Of a DNA stretch of 64,000 nucleotides, positions 1-12,057 are shown in pieces. The notes below the pieces were generated by a model that did not search any database, was not told the origin of the DNA, and was given only the letters and a program-made list of their open reading frames with translations. Source of the stretch: Ovis canadensis (lineage: Eukaryota > Chordata > Mammalia > Artiodactyla > Bovidae); contig NC_091263.1 in NCBI RefSeq assembly GCF_042477335.2, positions 74,264,501 to 74,328,500 of the forward strand, written 5' to 3'. Positions within the stretch are counted from its first letter, which is position 1, and the number at the start of each line of letters is the position of its first letter. A program made the position numbers and the translations under genes.

Positions 1-1044
1 GCCAAGGCTCCCTTCGTGGGAGAAGCGGGTGCAGGGGTCCTGTGCAGGCTGGGGAAGGAGCTGCTGGTGGTCAGCGCCCGGAGCCCTGTATTTCTCATGG
101 AGAGGCGGGGCTGGGGGTCCCAGGGGGCTGGAGCCCAGGCCTCTGGTGCCTCCTTCCTCTCTTCATGTGGCTGACCCGTTCACACCAGGCTGACCCCTAC
201 GGAGAGGGGCTTCGTTCTTTTCTGCTTAGCTGTTAAATATGAGCAGGCCTCCATGGGGAGAGTGTCAGAGCAGTGATGTGGCCAGTTGGAGGGAGAGGGC
301 CCAGGGCCTGGCGGATGCCACCTCCCTGTCTCTGGGGTCTGCAGTCGTTTGTCACCCCTCTGCCCCGGGAACCTGCCCCCCACCCCCCGACCTGAGGCAG
401 ACACGCCTGTGTCCAGCCACCTGGACCGCGATCCCAGCCGTGGACCTCAGACGCCCAGCCATTCCCAGCCCCAGTTTCCTCATCTACCAAACGGACAGGC
501 GGTGTGCTGATAGAATGGGAATAGGCATGTCCGGGGGCAGCAGAGGGTGGTGCCTCCTCTCCACTCTGCCAGCTGCGAGGCCCCCTCCGGCCCCCTTGCA
601 GGGCAGCAGGCGCACTGGACCGGGGACGTCGAGGCCAGAGGCAGCGGTGCTGGGTCCTTGGGTCCCCTTTCTGGCCGCAGCGGCTCCAGGGGAGATTGGC
701 CTAAGGATAGACAATGCTTCTCAAAGCGAACAGACCTACCAAGGGTGGGTTCAAGGCTGCTTCCTGGGACATGATCCATAGAAGCACGGCTTCCTGCAGA
801 TCCTATGCTGACTCGATTTTAGGTTAAATCTGGTTGCTTGGCTGAGCTCCGGGGTTTCCTTGTTCAGACGGAAGCCTGGGGACTTTGGGGCCGGGTGGCC
901 GGCTGCGTCTCCCCACACGCCCCGTGGGCTGCGAACACAAGGTGCTCAGCTAGCGTCTTGCTTAACTGTTTTGTTTGACCTTAGACTTTTATAGGCGGCC
1001 TCATGGACACAGAGGACTCTGCCAGAAGTGAGAACTTCATTCCT

Positions 1045-1165
1045 GCCGTTCATTAAGTGCCAGCTGTGTGCCAGGCTCTGGCTGGGGCCCTTCTCATGCT
1101 CTATCTCCAAGCCTCGTAACGCTTGAGTCCATCCCCCTGTTTCAGAGGTGAAGGTCTGAGGCCCT
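1045..1165 (-). repeat. MIR SINE relic
   Basis: The order GTGTGCCAGGCTCTG, then a gap, then CCCTGTTTCAGAGGTGAAG follows the reverse complement of the MIR core (CAGTGCCTGGCACA... CCTCATCTGTAAAATGGG). It is diverged, as expected for this old family. Confidence 0.6.
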
Positions 1166-1373
1166 CCTCATCCACACACGTACCGGCGTCAGACCCCTGA
1201 TCTTGGTAAATTATTTCAAATGAGGGGTTGTTTTCTCCCAGGACGAGCAGAGCCCGAGGTGGGTTCAGGACACCGCTGTGTCTGTCGGCCCGAGGCTGCG
1301 TCTGCAGCTCTGCTCAGCTGCTCTTAGCACGTGGCTTTCATGCCCACGGGTACTGGCTCTGGCCTGCGGTCTC

Positions 1374-1410
1374 GCAGGAAGGCGATGCAGGAAGGCGATG
1401 CAGGAAGCGG
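1374..1410. repeat. 13-bp tandem repeat, 2.8 copies
   Basis: GCAGGAAGGCGAT occurs twice in tandem and is followed by a partial third copy. Confidence 0.85.
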
Positions 1411-2744
1411 TGGAGAGGCCGGGCTGGGCTCCTGCCAGGAGAGCAGACCTGTCTCGGTGCTTCCGCCGAGCTCCAGCCACACTGTGTGCGGCGACCGGGG
1501 GGGTGGGGGGGCATCCAGCTTGTTCGCTGTGTGTTTGCTGATCCCGACCAAACCGGGCTCTGTGAGCAGGGAGGACGCAGCGTGGACCCTCCAGGCGCCC
1601 CTCCTCCTCTGCCTGCCACACCGCGGGCTCATCGTTGAACAGAGCTTTTCTCAACCGTCTCCACCCTGTGTATTTTGTGAGCCGTGTTTAACTCACAGCG
1701 GCACCTCTCCATCTCACCCGTCCCCGTCGGCTTTCCGAAGCTCCGGTGAGGAGGACGTTGCCAGGGTTATTGGTGCACCACGTTCTGATGCGGTGACCGT
1801 TTCAATCAGGTGGACGTTCCTGACCGTGCGTTAGCCCTGGGTCAGGTGCTGTCGAGGGGGAGCGCGTGGACACGGGCCCTGCCCCTGTGTGCAGCCCCCG
1901 TCAGGGTTCTCACTATCCGCGGAGGAAACTCTCCCTTCTGCTGACGGCAGCAAGCTCCCGGTGGCTACGGGTGGAGACAGTCGTCCCGCCCTTGGTCCCA
2001 CAGCCCCCTCCTTGCTGAGCAGAGTGCAGAGGCGTCACCAAGGTTTGTGGAATGAAATGTATGGCCCAGAGTAGATGAGACCAGAGTCGCTGTGAACGGC
2101 AGAAAACGCCCGCGTGCGAGTCTCCATGTCTGCAGAGTGGGGAGGACCCCGCGGCAGGGCCAGGACTGTGGGCTCTGGCGGCCGAGGCTGGGGCAGAGGA
2201 GCCCCGAGGCCCGTAACTCAGGTGCTCAGGTGGGCTCGGCCTCTTGCAAGTACACAGCCTCCCAGCGCCAGGGGCTGGCGGGATGCTGGGTTTTGTGGGG
2301 TGAGTAGGAGCTTGAGAGGAGAGGAAGGGAGTGGAGGCAGCACCAGTCACCAAGAGCTGTGGTTCTCATCGGGTGCCCCCAAAACACTGGGGAGTCGCTC
2401 CCAGGACCCCTCGTTCCGTAGAGACTGATCTCTTGGTGTGGCCGGGCGTGTCGGGACCCTTGAGACGCCCCCCGGGTGAGTCTGATGAGCAGCTGTGATG
2501 AGAACTGCTGTTCCAGGCAGGGGAGCTTGTGTGAGTGAAACCCAGATACACAGGGGCATGGGCGCGTCCTTCGGCGGGAGTCCTGGCCTGGACCCTGGAG
2601 TGTAGCTCAGGAGCAGGAGGGGAGCGAGACCCCAGCCTGCGACGCTCCGGGCTCCGAGATGAGACGCCGTGGACCTTGAAGCTCAGGAAGGGACCCTCAG
2701 CAGAGGGCGACCAGCCCGGGAGACGAGGTCCAGGGTTCGGCCGG

Positions 2745-2795
2745 TGGGGGGGGGGGGGTACTGGCGGGGGTGGGGGCTCCAGGGGGCAGAGGAGG
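2745..2795 (+). repeat. G-rich run
   Basis: An uninterrupted run of about 13 G is followed by GGCGGGGGTGGGGG and GGGGGC tracts. The stretch could form a G-quadruplex on the + strand. Confidence 0.7.
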
Positions 2796-3663
2796 TGGAA
2801 GGACGGGCTGGCAGTTTGCTGTTCCAAATGCGGCGCCAAGAAACCCGGGCTCGCGTTCACGCTGGCCGCGGTCACCAGCTGCTCTCGGTGACTCACTGGA
2901 AACCCCTCGGAACAGGAGTGGGGGGCCAGGGGGCGGGCGGCCCCAGATCCACCTGCTGCGGGCGGCAGGTGCCCTTCCGTCTCTGGGCCCTTCCCATGGG
3001 CAGCACCCTGACTGCTCCCCGTGCGTCCCGGATTCCACTGGCGGGGCGGGACCCGGGTTGCCCTGTCTTTAGTGACAAAGGAGAAAAGAACCATTTCTCA
3101 CTGATCAGCAGTGAATTCATTATCTGCAGATATTTAGGGAAAGTGTTCAAGGCAGTTGGTCTGTTTCTTTTTAAAGAACTCAGCCAGGGGCGGGGGCGTC
3201 TCAGAAGAGGAAGTCCTGGGGGAGGTTCTGCCTGGCCCCCAGGGTGGGGCCCTGCCCAGGCAGAAGCCGCCTTTGGGAAATCCAGGGGGAAATTGGTGCA
3301 TGGCCTCCTGGTGGGGGCAGTTCTGAGTCACGGTCACTCTTGGGGTCAGTTCTGCGCTTCTGGCAGTTGGCGTCATGCGCTTTGTTTGCAAAGTTTGACT
3401 CATCTGTTCTTTTTCTTGCCTTACTTAGTAAATGTGAAAGCGAGATTGATGCCTGAACAGTCGCGGGGCCCTGCCCCGGCCCCGGCGGACGGGCGAGCCC
3501 GCTGCGGCCTGTTGGGTGCGGGAGGGGGCCCAGCCGCCTCCATGTGGCGTCCAGGTCTTAGAGGTCCCTCCTGCTCTGTCCTCAGTCACGTCACACGTCC
3601 CTGACCTGCCAGCTCGGACTTGCCTCTTTCTTGCATAAAAACAAACTCTGTGAGCCTCCGTTT

Positions 3664-3851
3664 GAAGTGAAAGTCGCTCAGTCGTGTCTGACTCTTTGTG
3701 ACCCCATGAGCTATACAGTCCTTGAGATTCTCCAGGCCAGCATACTGGAGTGGGTATCCTCTCCCTTCTCCAGGGGGTCTTCCTGACCCAGGGATCGAAC
3801 CCAGGTCTCCCACATTGCAGGCAGACTCTTTACCAGCTGAGCCCCAAAGGA
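3664..3851 (-). mobile_element. Bov-tA SINE, antisense
   Basis: It reads AGTCGCTCAGTCGTGTCTGA ... GATCGAACCCAGGTCTCC ... TTTACCAGCTGAGCC, the reverse complement of a Bov-tA with its tRNA-Glu-derived head at the right end. It is near full length. Confidence 0.92.
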
Positions 3852-4077
3852 ATCTGCTCATCAGTGAGCTGGAGCTGATGGTGGTAACAACCGCAGTGAG
3901 GGTGCCCGCGGCTGTGGGACGGATGGACAGACGGCGGGCTCACGTCGCTGGCAGACGGTCCTGGGAGGCCGGTGGAAACGCAGACGCTGGCCAGCCCCCA
4001 GGTTTTCGGATTCAACTGGGCAGGTTCCAAGAAGGCACCCGGTCACTGCTGGTGTTTCTTCTATAGAGTTTAATTGT

Positions 4078-4260
4078 TTTAATGTTTATTTACTTTCGTT
4101 GAAGGCTTCGCGTTGCTGCGCCAGGTCTGCAGCGCGTGAGATCTTTAGTTGCGACCCATGAACTCGTAGTTACGGCCTGTGGGATCTGGTTCCCGGAGCA
4201 GGAATCGACCCTGCATTGGGAGTGTGGGGTCCTAGCCACTGGACCCCCAGGGAAGTTCCT
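4078..4260 (-). mobile_element. CHR-type SINE, antisense
   Basis: TAGTTGCGACCCATGAACTC, GGGATCTGGTTCCCGGAG and the closing CCAGGGAAGTTCC are hallmarks of the cetartiodactyl CHR SINE in reverse orientation. Confidence 0.88.
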
Positions 4261-4882
4261 AGGATGTACTTAGGATGTACTCTAAATAAGGCACAGCGTC
4301 GACATTGTTAGCACTGGGCAGGGGTGCTGTATCTGTGCAGGAGGCAGATTGGGCATCTCCTATAAGCAGATGGGGTCCGAAAACCTCCCGCGTGAGGTCT
4401 GTGCTGGGCTGTGGGCTGTGGAAAGGTCGGGGACCTCCCGCGGAGCCTCCGGGGTCCCCCGGGGCCTGGTGCAACTGTCCCTGGGGTAAAGGGGGCGGTC
4501 TTCACCCTGGGGGTTCATCATGGGGAGAAGCGTCAGAGGACATGACTGGAAACCTTGGGCGGGGCGCGCACCCTCCGAGAACCTCCTGTGACTCACAGCA
4601 TCTACCTGGAAGGAACGCGGGGCAGTAGCTGCCGGTCGCAGGATGGATGCTCAGTAATCATCCACGCTGCGCCCCGCCCCGGAGACCCCAGCCCTCTTCA
4701 CCCCAGACAGGACCTTCAGGAATGGAGCCTCCTGGTCCAGCCCCCAGACCAGCGGGCCAGTCTCCATCCTCGGCCGCAGGCGGCTCACCTCCCCGCTTTT
4801 CTTGGTCCAACTCCGTGTCGCCCTCGACGGGTGTCTCTGTCACAGAGCAGCCTCTTTACCCGGGTCTGCAGGCTTCCCGTCA

Positions 4883-5262
4883 TTGCCGTTCGGTCACTCG
4901 GTCGTGTCCGACGCTGCGACCCCGTGGACTGTAGCATACCCGGCCTCCCTGTCCATCACCAGCTCCCAGAGTTTGCTCAGACTCATGTCCATCGAGTCGG
5001 TGATGCCATCTGACCATCTCATCCTCTGTCGCCCCATTCTGCTCCCGCCTTCAGTCTTTCCCAGCATCAGGGTCTTTTCCAATGAGTCAGCTCCTCGCAT
5101 CAGGCGGCCAAAATATTGAAGTTTCAGCTTCAGCATCAGTCCTTCCAGGGAATGTTCACAACTGATCTCCTTTAGGATGGACTGGTTAGATCTCCTTGCT
5201 GTCCAAGGGACTCTCAAGAGTCTTCCTCCATCACCGCAGTTTGAAAGCATCAATCCTGTCTT
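4883..5262 (-). mobile_element. BovB LINE 3' end, antisense
   Basis: The 3' tail (CGGTCGTGTCCGAC), the GTCCATCGAGTCGGTGATGC block and the ORF2 C-terminal segment match BovB in reverse. It is 5'-truncated, with several substitutions at CpG sites. Confidence 0.9.
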
Positions 5263-5914
5263 TACCCACTGCTGGTTCCATCTCTAAAGATATTTAGACA
5301 GCGCTCACTGGGGAAGGTGCCCTCATCTACTCATGCATAGCAGCAGGAGACGAACGCGGGTGGGGAGGCAAGCTGGCAGCCTTTTTGAGGGTTAGAAGCA
5401 AGTTCTGGTCTGAGTCCTGAGCAGGGCTCCTTGGGAGGGGCTGTGACAGCCGCTTGGAATGCTCTGGAAGCCCACTGTTTTCTCATCTCAGGGCGGGAGC
5501 CGCCTGATAACCTGCCACCTGGTTACCTTTCAAGAGGAATTTCCCCCGAGGGACTGAGAACCACCCACGTGGCCGAGACTTTCTGATAAGGAGACAGACC
5601 CCAGTCCTTGCCTCTGGAGGAAGCGGTTTCCGGGGTGTTCCAGTGAGTCACCTGCTGGAAGAGGAAAAAGTCGAGTTGCCTGCAGGTGATGCTGTGTTAG
5701 GAAGGAAGGGGGGTAATCCAGAAAGGAAGTTCTCAGCCCCCCGGATGCTCTGTGCACAGTCCACGAACCCGGAAAACAGTTCGAGGACCTGATGGCAACG
5801 TGTAGATAACGGAAGTCATGTTTGACCTGGCGTCGGGAAGGCGGGCATTCAGGTCAACCTCGTTACAGCGCGCTTGGTCCCCGGGTCACCGTCTAAGTAG
5901 TTTGAGTTTTAAGG

Positions 5915-6458
5915 GCTGGGCTGGGCTCTTTGCTGCTGCCGCGTGTGGGTTTCCATAGTTGAGTGGGGGCTGCTCTCTAGCTGTGGTCCGCCAGCTTCTC
6001 ATTTGGGGGCCTCTCTGGCACCCCACTCCAGTGCTCCTGCCTGGAAAATCCCATGGGGATTTTCCTGGTGGGCTGCAGTCTGTGGGGTCACAGGAGCTGC
6101 ACACGACTGAGCGACTTCACTGGGTGGAGGAGCCTGGTGGGCTGCAGTCCGTGGGGTCGCAGAAGCCGGACACGACTGAGTGACTTCGCTGGGTGGAGGA
6201 GCCTGGTGGGCTGCAGTCCGTGGGGTCGCAAGGAGCCGGGCACGACTGAGCGACTTCACTTTCACTTTCACTTTCTGCTGAGGATCAGGGGCTTCCGAGG
6301 TTGTGGCGTGCAGGCTCTGGCGCCTGGCCTTAGTAGCTGTGGTTCACAGCCTTGGTTGCCCCGTGGCACGTGGGATCTTCTTGGACCAGGGATCGAACCC
6401 GTGTCCCCTGCCTTGGGAGGTGGTTTCTTAACCCCTGGACCACCAGGGAGGCCCCGCA
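5915..6458 (-). mobile_element. CHR-type SINE split by a Bov-A insertion
   Basis: The left part (about 5915-6012, GAGTGGGGGCTGCTCTCTAG) and the right part (about 6281-6458, ending CCACCAGGGAGGCCCC) are two pieces of one antisense CHR element. The DNA between is Bov-A, so the CHR copy is the older of the two. Confidence 0.82.
6013..6280 (+). mobile_element. Bov-tA/Bov-A SINE with triplicated tail, nested
   Basis: It is 5'-truncated, starting at CACCCCACTCCAGTGC. The 69-bp segment starting CCTGGTGGGCTGCAGTC recurs at 6064, 6133 and 6202 and ends in CACTTTCACTTTCACTTTC. The triplication is internal to the SINE body. Confidence 0.9.
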
Positions 6459-9074
6459 GACGCCTTCTGCCTTGGAACAGGCTGCAGCTGGCTTGTTGTT
6501 CAGCCGCCCGGTCGTGTCTGCCACGCGCCTGGCTTCGGGTCACACTTACTCTGGGTTATTTTTTCCCATCTGCAAATACTGGGTCTTTTCCTGAAGACGT
6601 TTGAGCCGGGTGGATCGGCACGTGTCCCCAGCTAGTGTTTGTGACCCGGCAGATTCTTCCTGCGCAGGTGAGAGCAGGACCCCGGCGCGGCCGGGGTGAG
6701 AGACGGGGCCTGGAGGGGATGCCCGGGCCCAGGCCCCAGCCCCCCGTCTCAGCAGCAGATGGTGTGGTCAGGGTCCCAGGCCCCCTTCCTCATGAGCTGG
6801 GGCTGCAGAGGGTGGTGCCTGGCGCAGGGTGCCCGTGACTGCCACCCGCACTGAGAGCCCGCGGGGCCCAGGGCGGCCGGGCAGGAGTTCCTCCCCTGAA
6901 GGCTCATGGCTGAAGCTGAAGGAGGGGTCGTAGCCACTGGGCTTTGGGTCCCTGACAAAGCTGCAGCGGCAGTGGACCCCTCTCCGCCTTCTGGGCATGC
7001 AGGTGTGGGTCCAGGGTCTCACCTTGATCTGCAGGTTGGCACCAAGACCCCAGGTTCCCAGGACTGGGTCCCCCACACGTCCCCGCCTGCTGACCTTTCA
7101 GTGAATTGAAAGTAGAAATAGTTCTGGCTGCAGATGGCCGGGGGAAGGGAGCTGCTGAAAGAAATTTGCAAGCTCAGGGGGCCAGGTTGGCAGCATTGCT
7201 GCTTGTCCCCCGGGTGTGGGCGAGGGGAGGCTGCACCACGTGCCCCACAGCAGTGGGGGGAGGGAGCCCGGGGGAGGGGCATTGCCTCCACCTCTGAGAT
7301 GCAGCCTTTCTGAAGTGCGAGCTCAAGCGGCATGTGACCGGCCGCCTGCCGCCAGGAGCTAAAAATAACTGGCTGTGATGCTTCCAGGGATGGGGCGGGA
7401 GGAGGAGAGGGGGGCAGCTGGCACCCCCCTGCACCCTGGGAAACGACCCCTGCTGCAGGCGGGAGGCCTCATGGGCCTCTGGGGCGATTTTTAACTATGC
7501 ATGTCACCAGCCTGCAATGATAAACGCCCAGCTGCACACACGCGCCCCTGCCCAGGGGGCTCTGTGGCCTTTGCTGGGTTTTGCTCTGCGCGTGACTTCC
7601 ACGGTTGGAAGAAGGGTCCCTGCCTCATCCCACAGCCAGCCGGGCAGGGCCTCCCTTAAATGTTGTCCCGTGAGTGGCGAGAGGGAGCAGTCCGAGGCTG
7701 CTGGGGACCTCGGGGGAGACTCAGGCCAAGAACAGCTCGTGATCTAGCCCCTGGACATTCAAGGAGGAGGCCCGGCCTAGGAGGGCAGGCAAGTCCACAC
7801 AGGAGAGCTGGGCTCCCAGAGGCCGTGCCAGAGAAGTGAGTTTGCAGGACGGACGGGGGTGGGGGGCAAAGGTGGCCGGGGGCCGCGCCCGAGGTCGGCC
7901 CTGGACGGACTGTGTGCTACGCCACTCCGGGCCTCTGTTTCTTCATCTGCGAAAAATGAGACCAGCAAGGCCTGCAGCGTGGGCCGGACTGACGCAGACC
8001 ACGCGTGCCACCGGCGTGAAAGTCGGGGTGCCGTCTGCGGCCCCACACCACGGAGCAGCTTCCCTGGGAGCTCCTGGTTCTGGAAGCAGAGGGCGGGGAG
8101 CAGGGCCCCTGCCGCTGGAGACAGACACCCCCAGCCTCTCACCCCTCCTGATCCAAGCCAGCCAACCGGCCCAGCTTCGGGGCCGAACGAGACACAGCTT
8201 CGGGGAGGAAGGGCGTTGCCTGGGGAGCCCCAGGAAGCAGGCAGGCTGGTCATGGCCTGGCTGGGGATGCCCCCGACTGCAGGCCCCCTCTCAGTGTGGT
8301 CAGCCTCAGACGTGCCCCCCAACTCTAAGCACTCAGGCCAACAGTGGCCAACGGCCCAGGCTTCCTGACTCCTGCCCAGAACATTGCACCTAGCAAGGTC
8401 TCCGAATGTCTGCTGAATTCGAGGCATCTGATGGAAAACCACGGTTTCTGTGGGTTTGCCCAAGTTCAGGCTGGTGAATCATGTGCGTGCTTACAAATCT
8501 GGGCTGGAAAGTCGGCTCAGGCATTCCTGCTGGGGGAGAGCCGTCACCTCCGTGCTAGTCACGATTTCCGCGGGTCGCTCCTCGTTGACTCCTGGCAGCA
8601 GGGTGCTGGCAACAGGCGGCGTGGCTGCGAGGCGGCTCAGAGACGGGGAGCAACCTGCCGAAGGCTGCGCAGCCTGGCGGGAGAGACAGCTGGGCCAAGC
8701 CCCCGTGTTCTTGCCCTTGCCGAGGTCTTGACTTCCAGAGAACTGATTTTGGGTGGGGGCCGGGATGTCCGCCTCCTACCGCCCCTCGCAGGGTTCTGCT
8801 GGGAGAGGCTTGACTCCTACAGGGGGACCGGGCTCCACCCAGGGACCGACAGTGTCGGAGTCAGTCCTGGGAGCAGAAACATGGTCCTCCCACCCCCGAG
8901 TCCTCAGACAGCATCGCTGCGTTTCCATCCCCTGAGCGCCACGGGGCGGGGGGCCAGGAGGGTGTCAGTGGTGGCGTGAACCCAGCCAGGATGAGCTCTG
9001 TGCGACGCCCTTGGACGGAGGCAGAGGGGCCTGGCTCAGGGCCTGGCCTGTGTTTCTGGCAGTGTGGCTGGGAC

Positions 9075-9127
9075 GAGTCAGTTCACCTGCCGGAACCTCA
9101 GTCTTCCCATCTGAGCAATGGGCCCGT
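9075..9127 (+). repeat. MIR SINE relic
   Basis: GTCAGTTCACCTGCCGGAACC followed by TCAGTCTTCCCATCTGAGCAATGGG parallels the MIR consensus. It is short and diverged. Confidence 0.5.
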
Positions 9128-9160
9128 CTGAGGGATGGCCCGTCTGAGGGATGGTCCGTC
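9121..9160. repeat. 16-bp tandem repeat, 2.5 copies
   Basis: GGCCCGTCTGAGGGAT is repeated directly and followed by a partial copy. Confidence 0.85.
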
Positions 9161-10494
9161 ACTGTGCCGGCGCAGACTCTGCAGTAAGTGGGCGGCCCCT
9201 CCCCTCCCCTCCACTCTGCTCTGCGTGGAGGCTGACGGCCCCCGCTCCACCGTGCTCCCCTCCTTCAGCCCAGAAAGCCAGCTGGGCGGGGGCCGTCAGC
9301 GTGGGCGAGGGGGCCGCTCTCCCCCTCCCTGAGTCCCCAGAGTCCTGGAGAGGGGCCGGGTCACCGTGCCGCCGCAACGTGGTGGTTCCTCTCCTGACTG
9401 CCATGCAGATGCGCCAGGTCAGAAAACCGCTGAGAGAGTTTATTTGGTGGAAACTGTGTCTTTTACCAAAAAATAAAACACGAGAGGAGAGGAATCACGT
9501 GTGCTGCTTCGTCTCAAGGTCGAGGGAGTCCAGGGTCCCTGGGAGGCGCTGAGGCCCAGGCAGCTCAGGGGCCGGCCAGGCCCCCCTCGTGCACGGGCTC
9601 GAAGCGTTTGGTGGAGCGTTCGGCACCATCCCTGTGCTCTGACGTCTGCCGGCAGGAGCGGCCTGTGCTGAGACTGCTGAGTGGCCCGGGTGGACACGGA
9701 CGTCCCTCTCGAGCTCGAGGCCTAAGGGAGGTGGGCTGACCCTCACTGGACACGCGGTGTGCGGGGTGCGACGCCGAGGCTCTGGTTCACGTCTGTGTGG
9801 GGACAGGTGTGGACGCTGTCCAGACGTGGGCTGGTCTCAGTGGCGGGCTGGCAGCGTCGCGACCCCTGACCCCGGGTGTTTCCCCTGCAGCTGGCGCGTC
9901 TGCCGGTTCCCCTTTAGCAGTGACTTAGCATCACGGTGAAGCTGCTGGCTTCCCCATCAAACGCGTCCGACTTCAAGGCCCCCTTTAAAGAGCGAGCGAG
10001 AAAAGGAACTCTGAGAGCTGTCTCCGCTCTCCTGTCTCCAGCGACAGGGCTGCGGAGGGAGGCGGGGGCTCTGTGTCCAGCGCCAGAGCCGGGGCTCGGG
10101 AGGGCTGGGAGTGAGCGTCAGTGTGTGCAGAGGACCTCGGCGTCGCCTCCTCGCGCCTGACCCTCCCTCCCTCTCGGTTCATCGATTTGTTTGCTGGTTC
10201 ATCCCAGCACTGCCACTCCAGGTTCACACCGGCTCTGCCCTTCAGACCCTACATGGAAATGAGTGACTTCAGAGCGTGTAACTGAGAGGGAGAGAAAATT
10301 GTCTGGCGTGGGTGGTGGGGCCGGGGAGGCTGGCCACCCCGAGGTGGTGGCAGCTGAGCAGAGACCAGGAGGGGGTGCGACTGCCAGGGCAGGCGGGGCC
10401 TCAGGGCAGCAAGAGCGTGGGCGTCACGAGACGGCGTGCGGGAGGCGACACGGGGTGCGGCGCCACCTCGGGCCCAGGGGCCCTGGCCTCTTGC

Positions 10495-10735
10495 CTGTCG
10501 CTCAGTCACTCCACAGCCCCACAGGCTGCAGCTCTCGAGGGCCCGCTGTCCTCCACCATCTCCCGGAGCTCGCTCAAACTCATGTCCATTGAGTCGGTGA
10601 TGCCACCCAACCATCTCATCCTCTGTCGACCCCTTCTCCTCCTGCCCTCTGTCTTTCTCGGCATCAGGGTCTTTTCCAAGGAGTCAGCCCTTCGTATCAA
10701 CTGGCCAAAGTATTGGAGCTTCAGCATCAGCACCG
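10495..10735 (-). mobile_element. BovB LINE 3' fragment, antisense
   Basis: It contains GTCCATTGAGTCGGTGATGC, the TCTTTCTCGGCATCAGGGTC block and GGCCAAAGTATTGGAGC. It is 5'-truncated. Confidence 0.9.
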
Positions 10736-10759
10736 AAGGAGCTGGACGTGGCTAGACCA

Positions 10760-10904
10760 CTGGCGAGAGAGGGTGAGATGGTTGGACGGCATCGCTGACT
10801 CAAGGGACATGAGTCTGAGCAAGCTCTGGGAGACCGTGAGGCACAGGGAAGCCTGGCGGGCTGCGGTCCGTGGGGTGGCAAAGAGTTGACCCTTCTCAGT
10901 GACA
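10760..10904 (+). mobile_element. BovB LINE 3' fragment, sense
   Basis: GAGATGGTTGGACGGCATC, AGCCTGGCGGGCTGCGGTC and AAAGAGTTGACCC follow BovB in forward orientation. It sits only about 25 bases from the oppositely oriented copy to its left. Confidence 0.85.
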
Positions 10905-11125
10905 GAACAACAGTCCACCCTGGAATGATGGCTCTATTGTGTCATCAGGAAACCAGCTTGCTTCTGTCCTGCCGGAGAGATGTGTCCCTCTTGGTCCACG
11001 AAGGCAGCTGGAGTTCCAGCCATCACATCATGTCTCTATTTCAGGCATTAGAAAGGCTGCCTGCCTCCCCTCTCTAGCCTCATCTGCTGATTTCCTCTTA
11101 CATCTGAATGCCTAGACCTTAGTCA

Positions 11126-11307
11126 GGGGCTTCCCTGGTGGCTCAGCTGGCAAAGAATCCACTTTCCGTGCGGGAGATCTGGGTTCAGTCCCCGGGGAAG
11201 GGAAAGGCTACCCACTCCAGTATCCTGGCCTGGAGGATCGCAGGGACTGTGTAGTCCTTGGGGTCACAAAGAGTTGGGCGTGACTGAGCGACTTTCACTT
11301 CACAGAA
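11126..11307 (+). mobile_element. Bov-tA SINE with target-site duplication
   Basis: The head is GGGCTTCCCTGGTGGCTCAG and the tail GACTGAGCGACTTTCACTT. The 8-bp direct repeat CTTAGTCA flanks it at 11118-11125 and 11308-11315, consistent with target-primed insertion. Confidence 0.92.
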
Positions 11308-11411
11308 CTTAGTCATGTCTCCACACCCATTGCAAAGCTGCTAGAGAGGCTGTGGCTAAAGAGTGCTTCAGCTGGTTTCACAGCTGATCTGAATAAAATT
11401 GGGGTTGAAAA

Positions 11412-11534
11412 AAGTGAAAGTGTCAGTCACTCAGTCATGTCCAACTCTTTGTGGACTGTGGCCCACCAGGCTCTGTCCCATGGAGATTCTCCAGGCCAGA
11501 ATGCGGCAGTGGGTGGCCTTTCCCTTCTCCAGGA
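11412..11534 (-). mobile_element. Bov-tA SINE, antisense, head-truncated
   Basis: The tail and body (AGTGAAAGTGTCAGTCACTC to CCCTTCTCCAGGAG) are present. The tRNA-like head is missing. Confidence 0.85.
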
Positions 11535-11988
11535 GTTAGGTCACTGCCCAGAAGGGAGAGAGTGGATGCTGGCAAGCGGACAGCAGCCTGTGCCAGCTTC
11601 TCTGTTCCCAGGAAGGGACCGGTTTTCCATTAACAGTCGTGAGAGATGTGAGTCCCTGTGTAAAGAAGTAATCGGGTAAATATTAACTGGTTCGTGGGCA
11701 GGGTACGATCCTGTATCAGTGAGGGCAGTTCCAGCGATGCAGCTGGGTGACCCTGCCTCCCGTGGAGAGGTCTGGGCTCACGGGAGGCTCGCGGGGGGGG
11801 GGACTTGCTCTGGAAACAGTGACACCCCACAAGTCCGCCAGCCCCAGCTGCACTGAGTCACGGCGCTGGCGGCCGCCCTGAGCAGGCGCCGTGTCCCGTG
11901 TTCCCGCCCCGTGCTGCCGTCTCGCGTTGGCACCTGCCCTTCACGCGCCCTCTGACCCACGCCTGGCCGTCGTGTGAGCGTGTGGGCA

Positions 11989-12057
11989 GGGGGCTGAGAC
12001 GCAGGGCGGCAGGGGGCTGAGATGCAGGGCGGCAGGGGGCTGAGACGCAGGCCGGGG
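11989..12057. repeat. 23-bp minisatellite, 3 copies
   Basis: GGGGGCTGAGACGCAGGGCG plus GCA recurs three times with a single substitution. Confidence 0.88.

Noticed and set aside
11126-11200. tRNA-Glu-like heads of Bov-tA elements as tRNA genes (also at 22664, 44373, 44490, 51293)
   Set aside because: They are SINE heads with decayed arms, continuous with SINE bodies and, here, flanked by a target duplication. No free-standing tRNA was seen.
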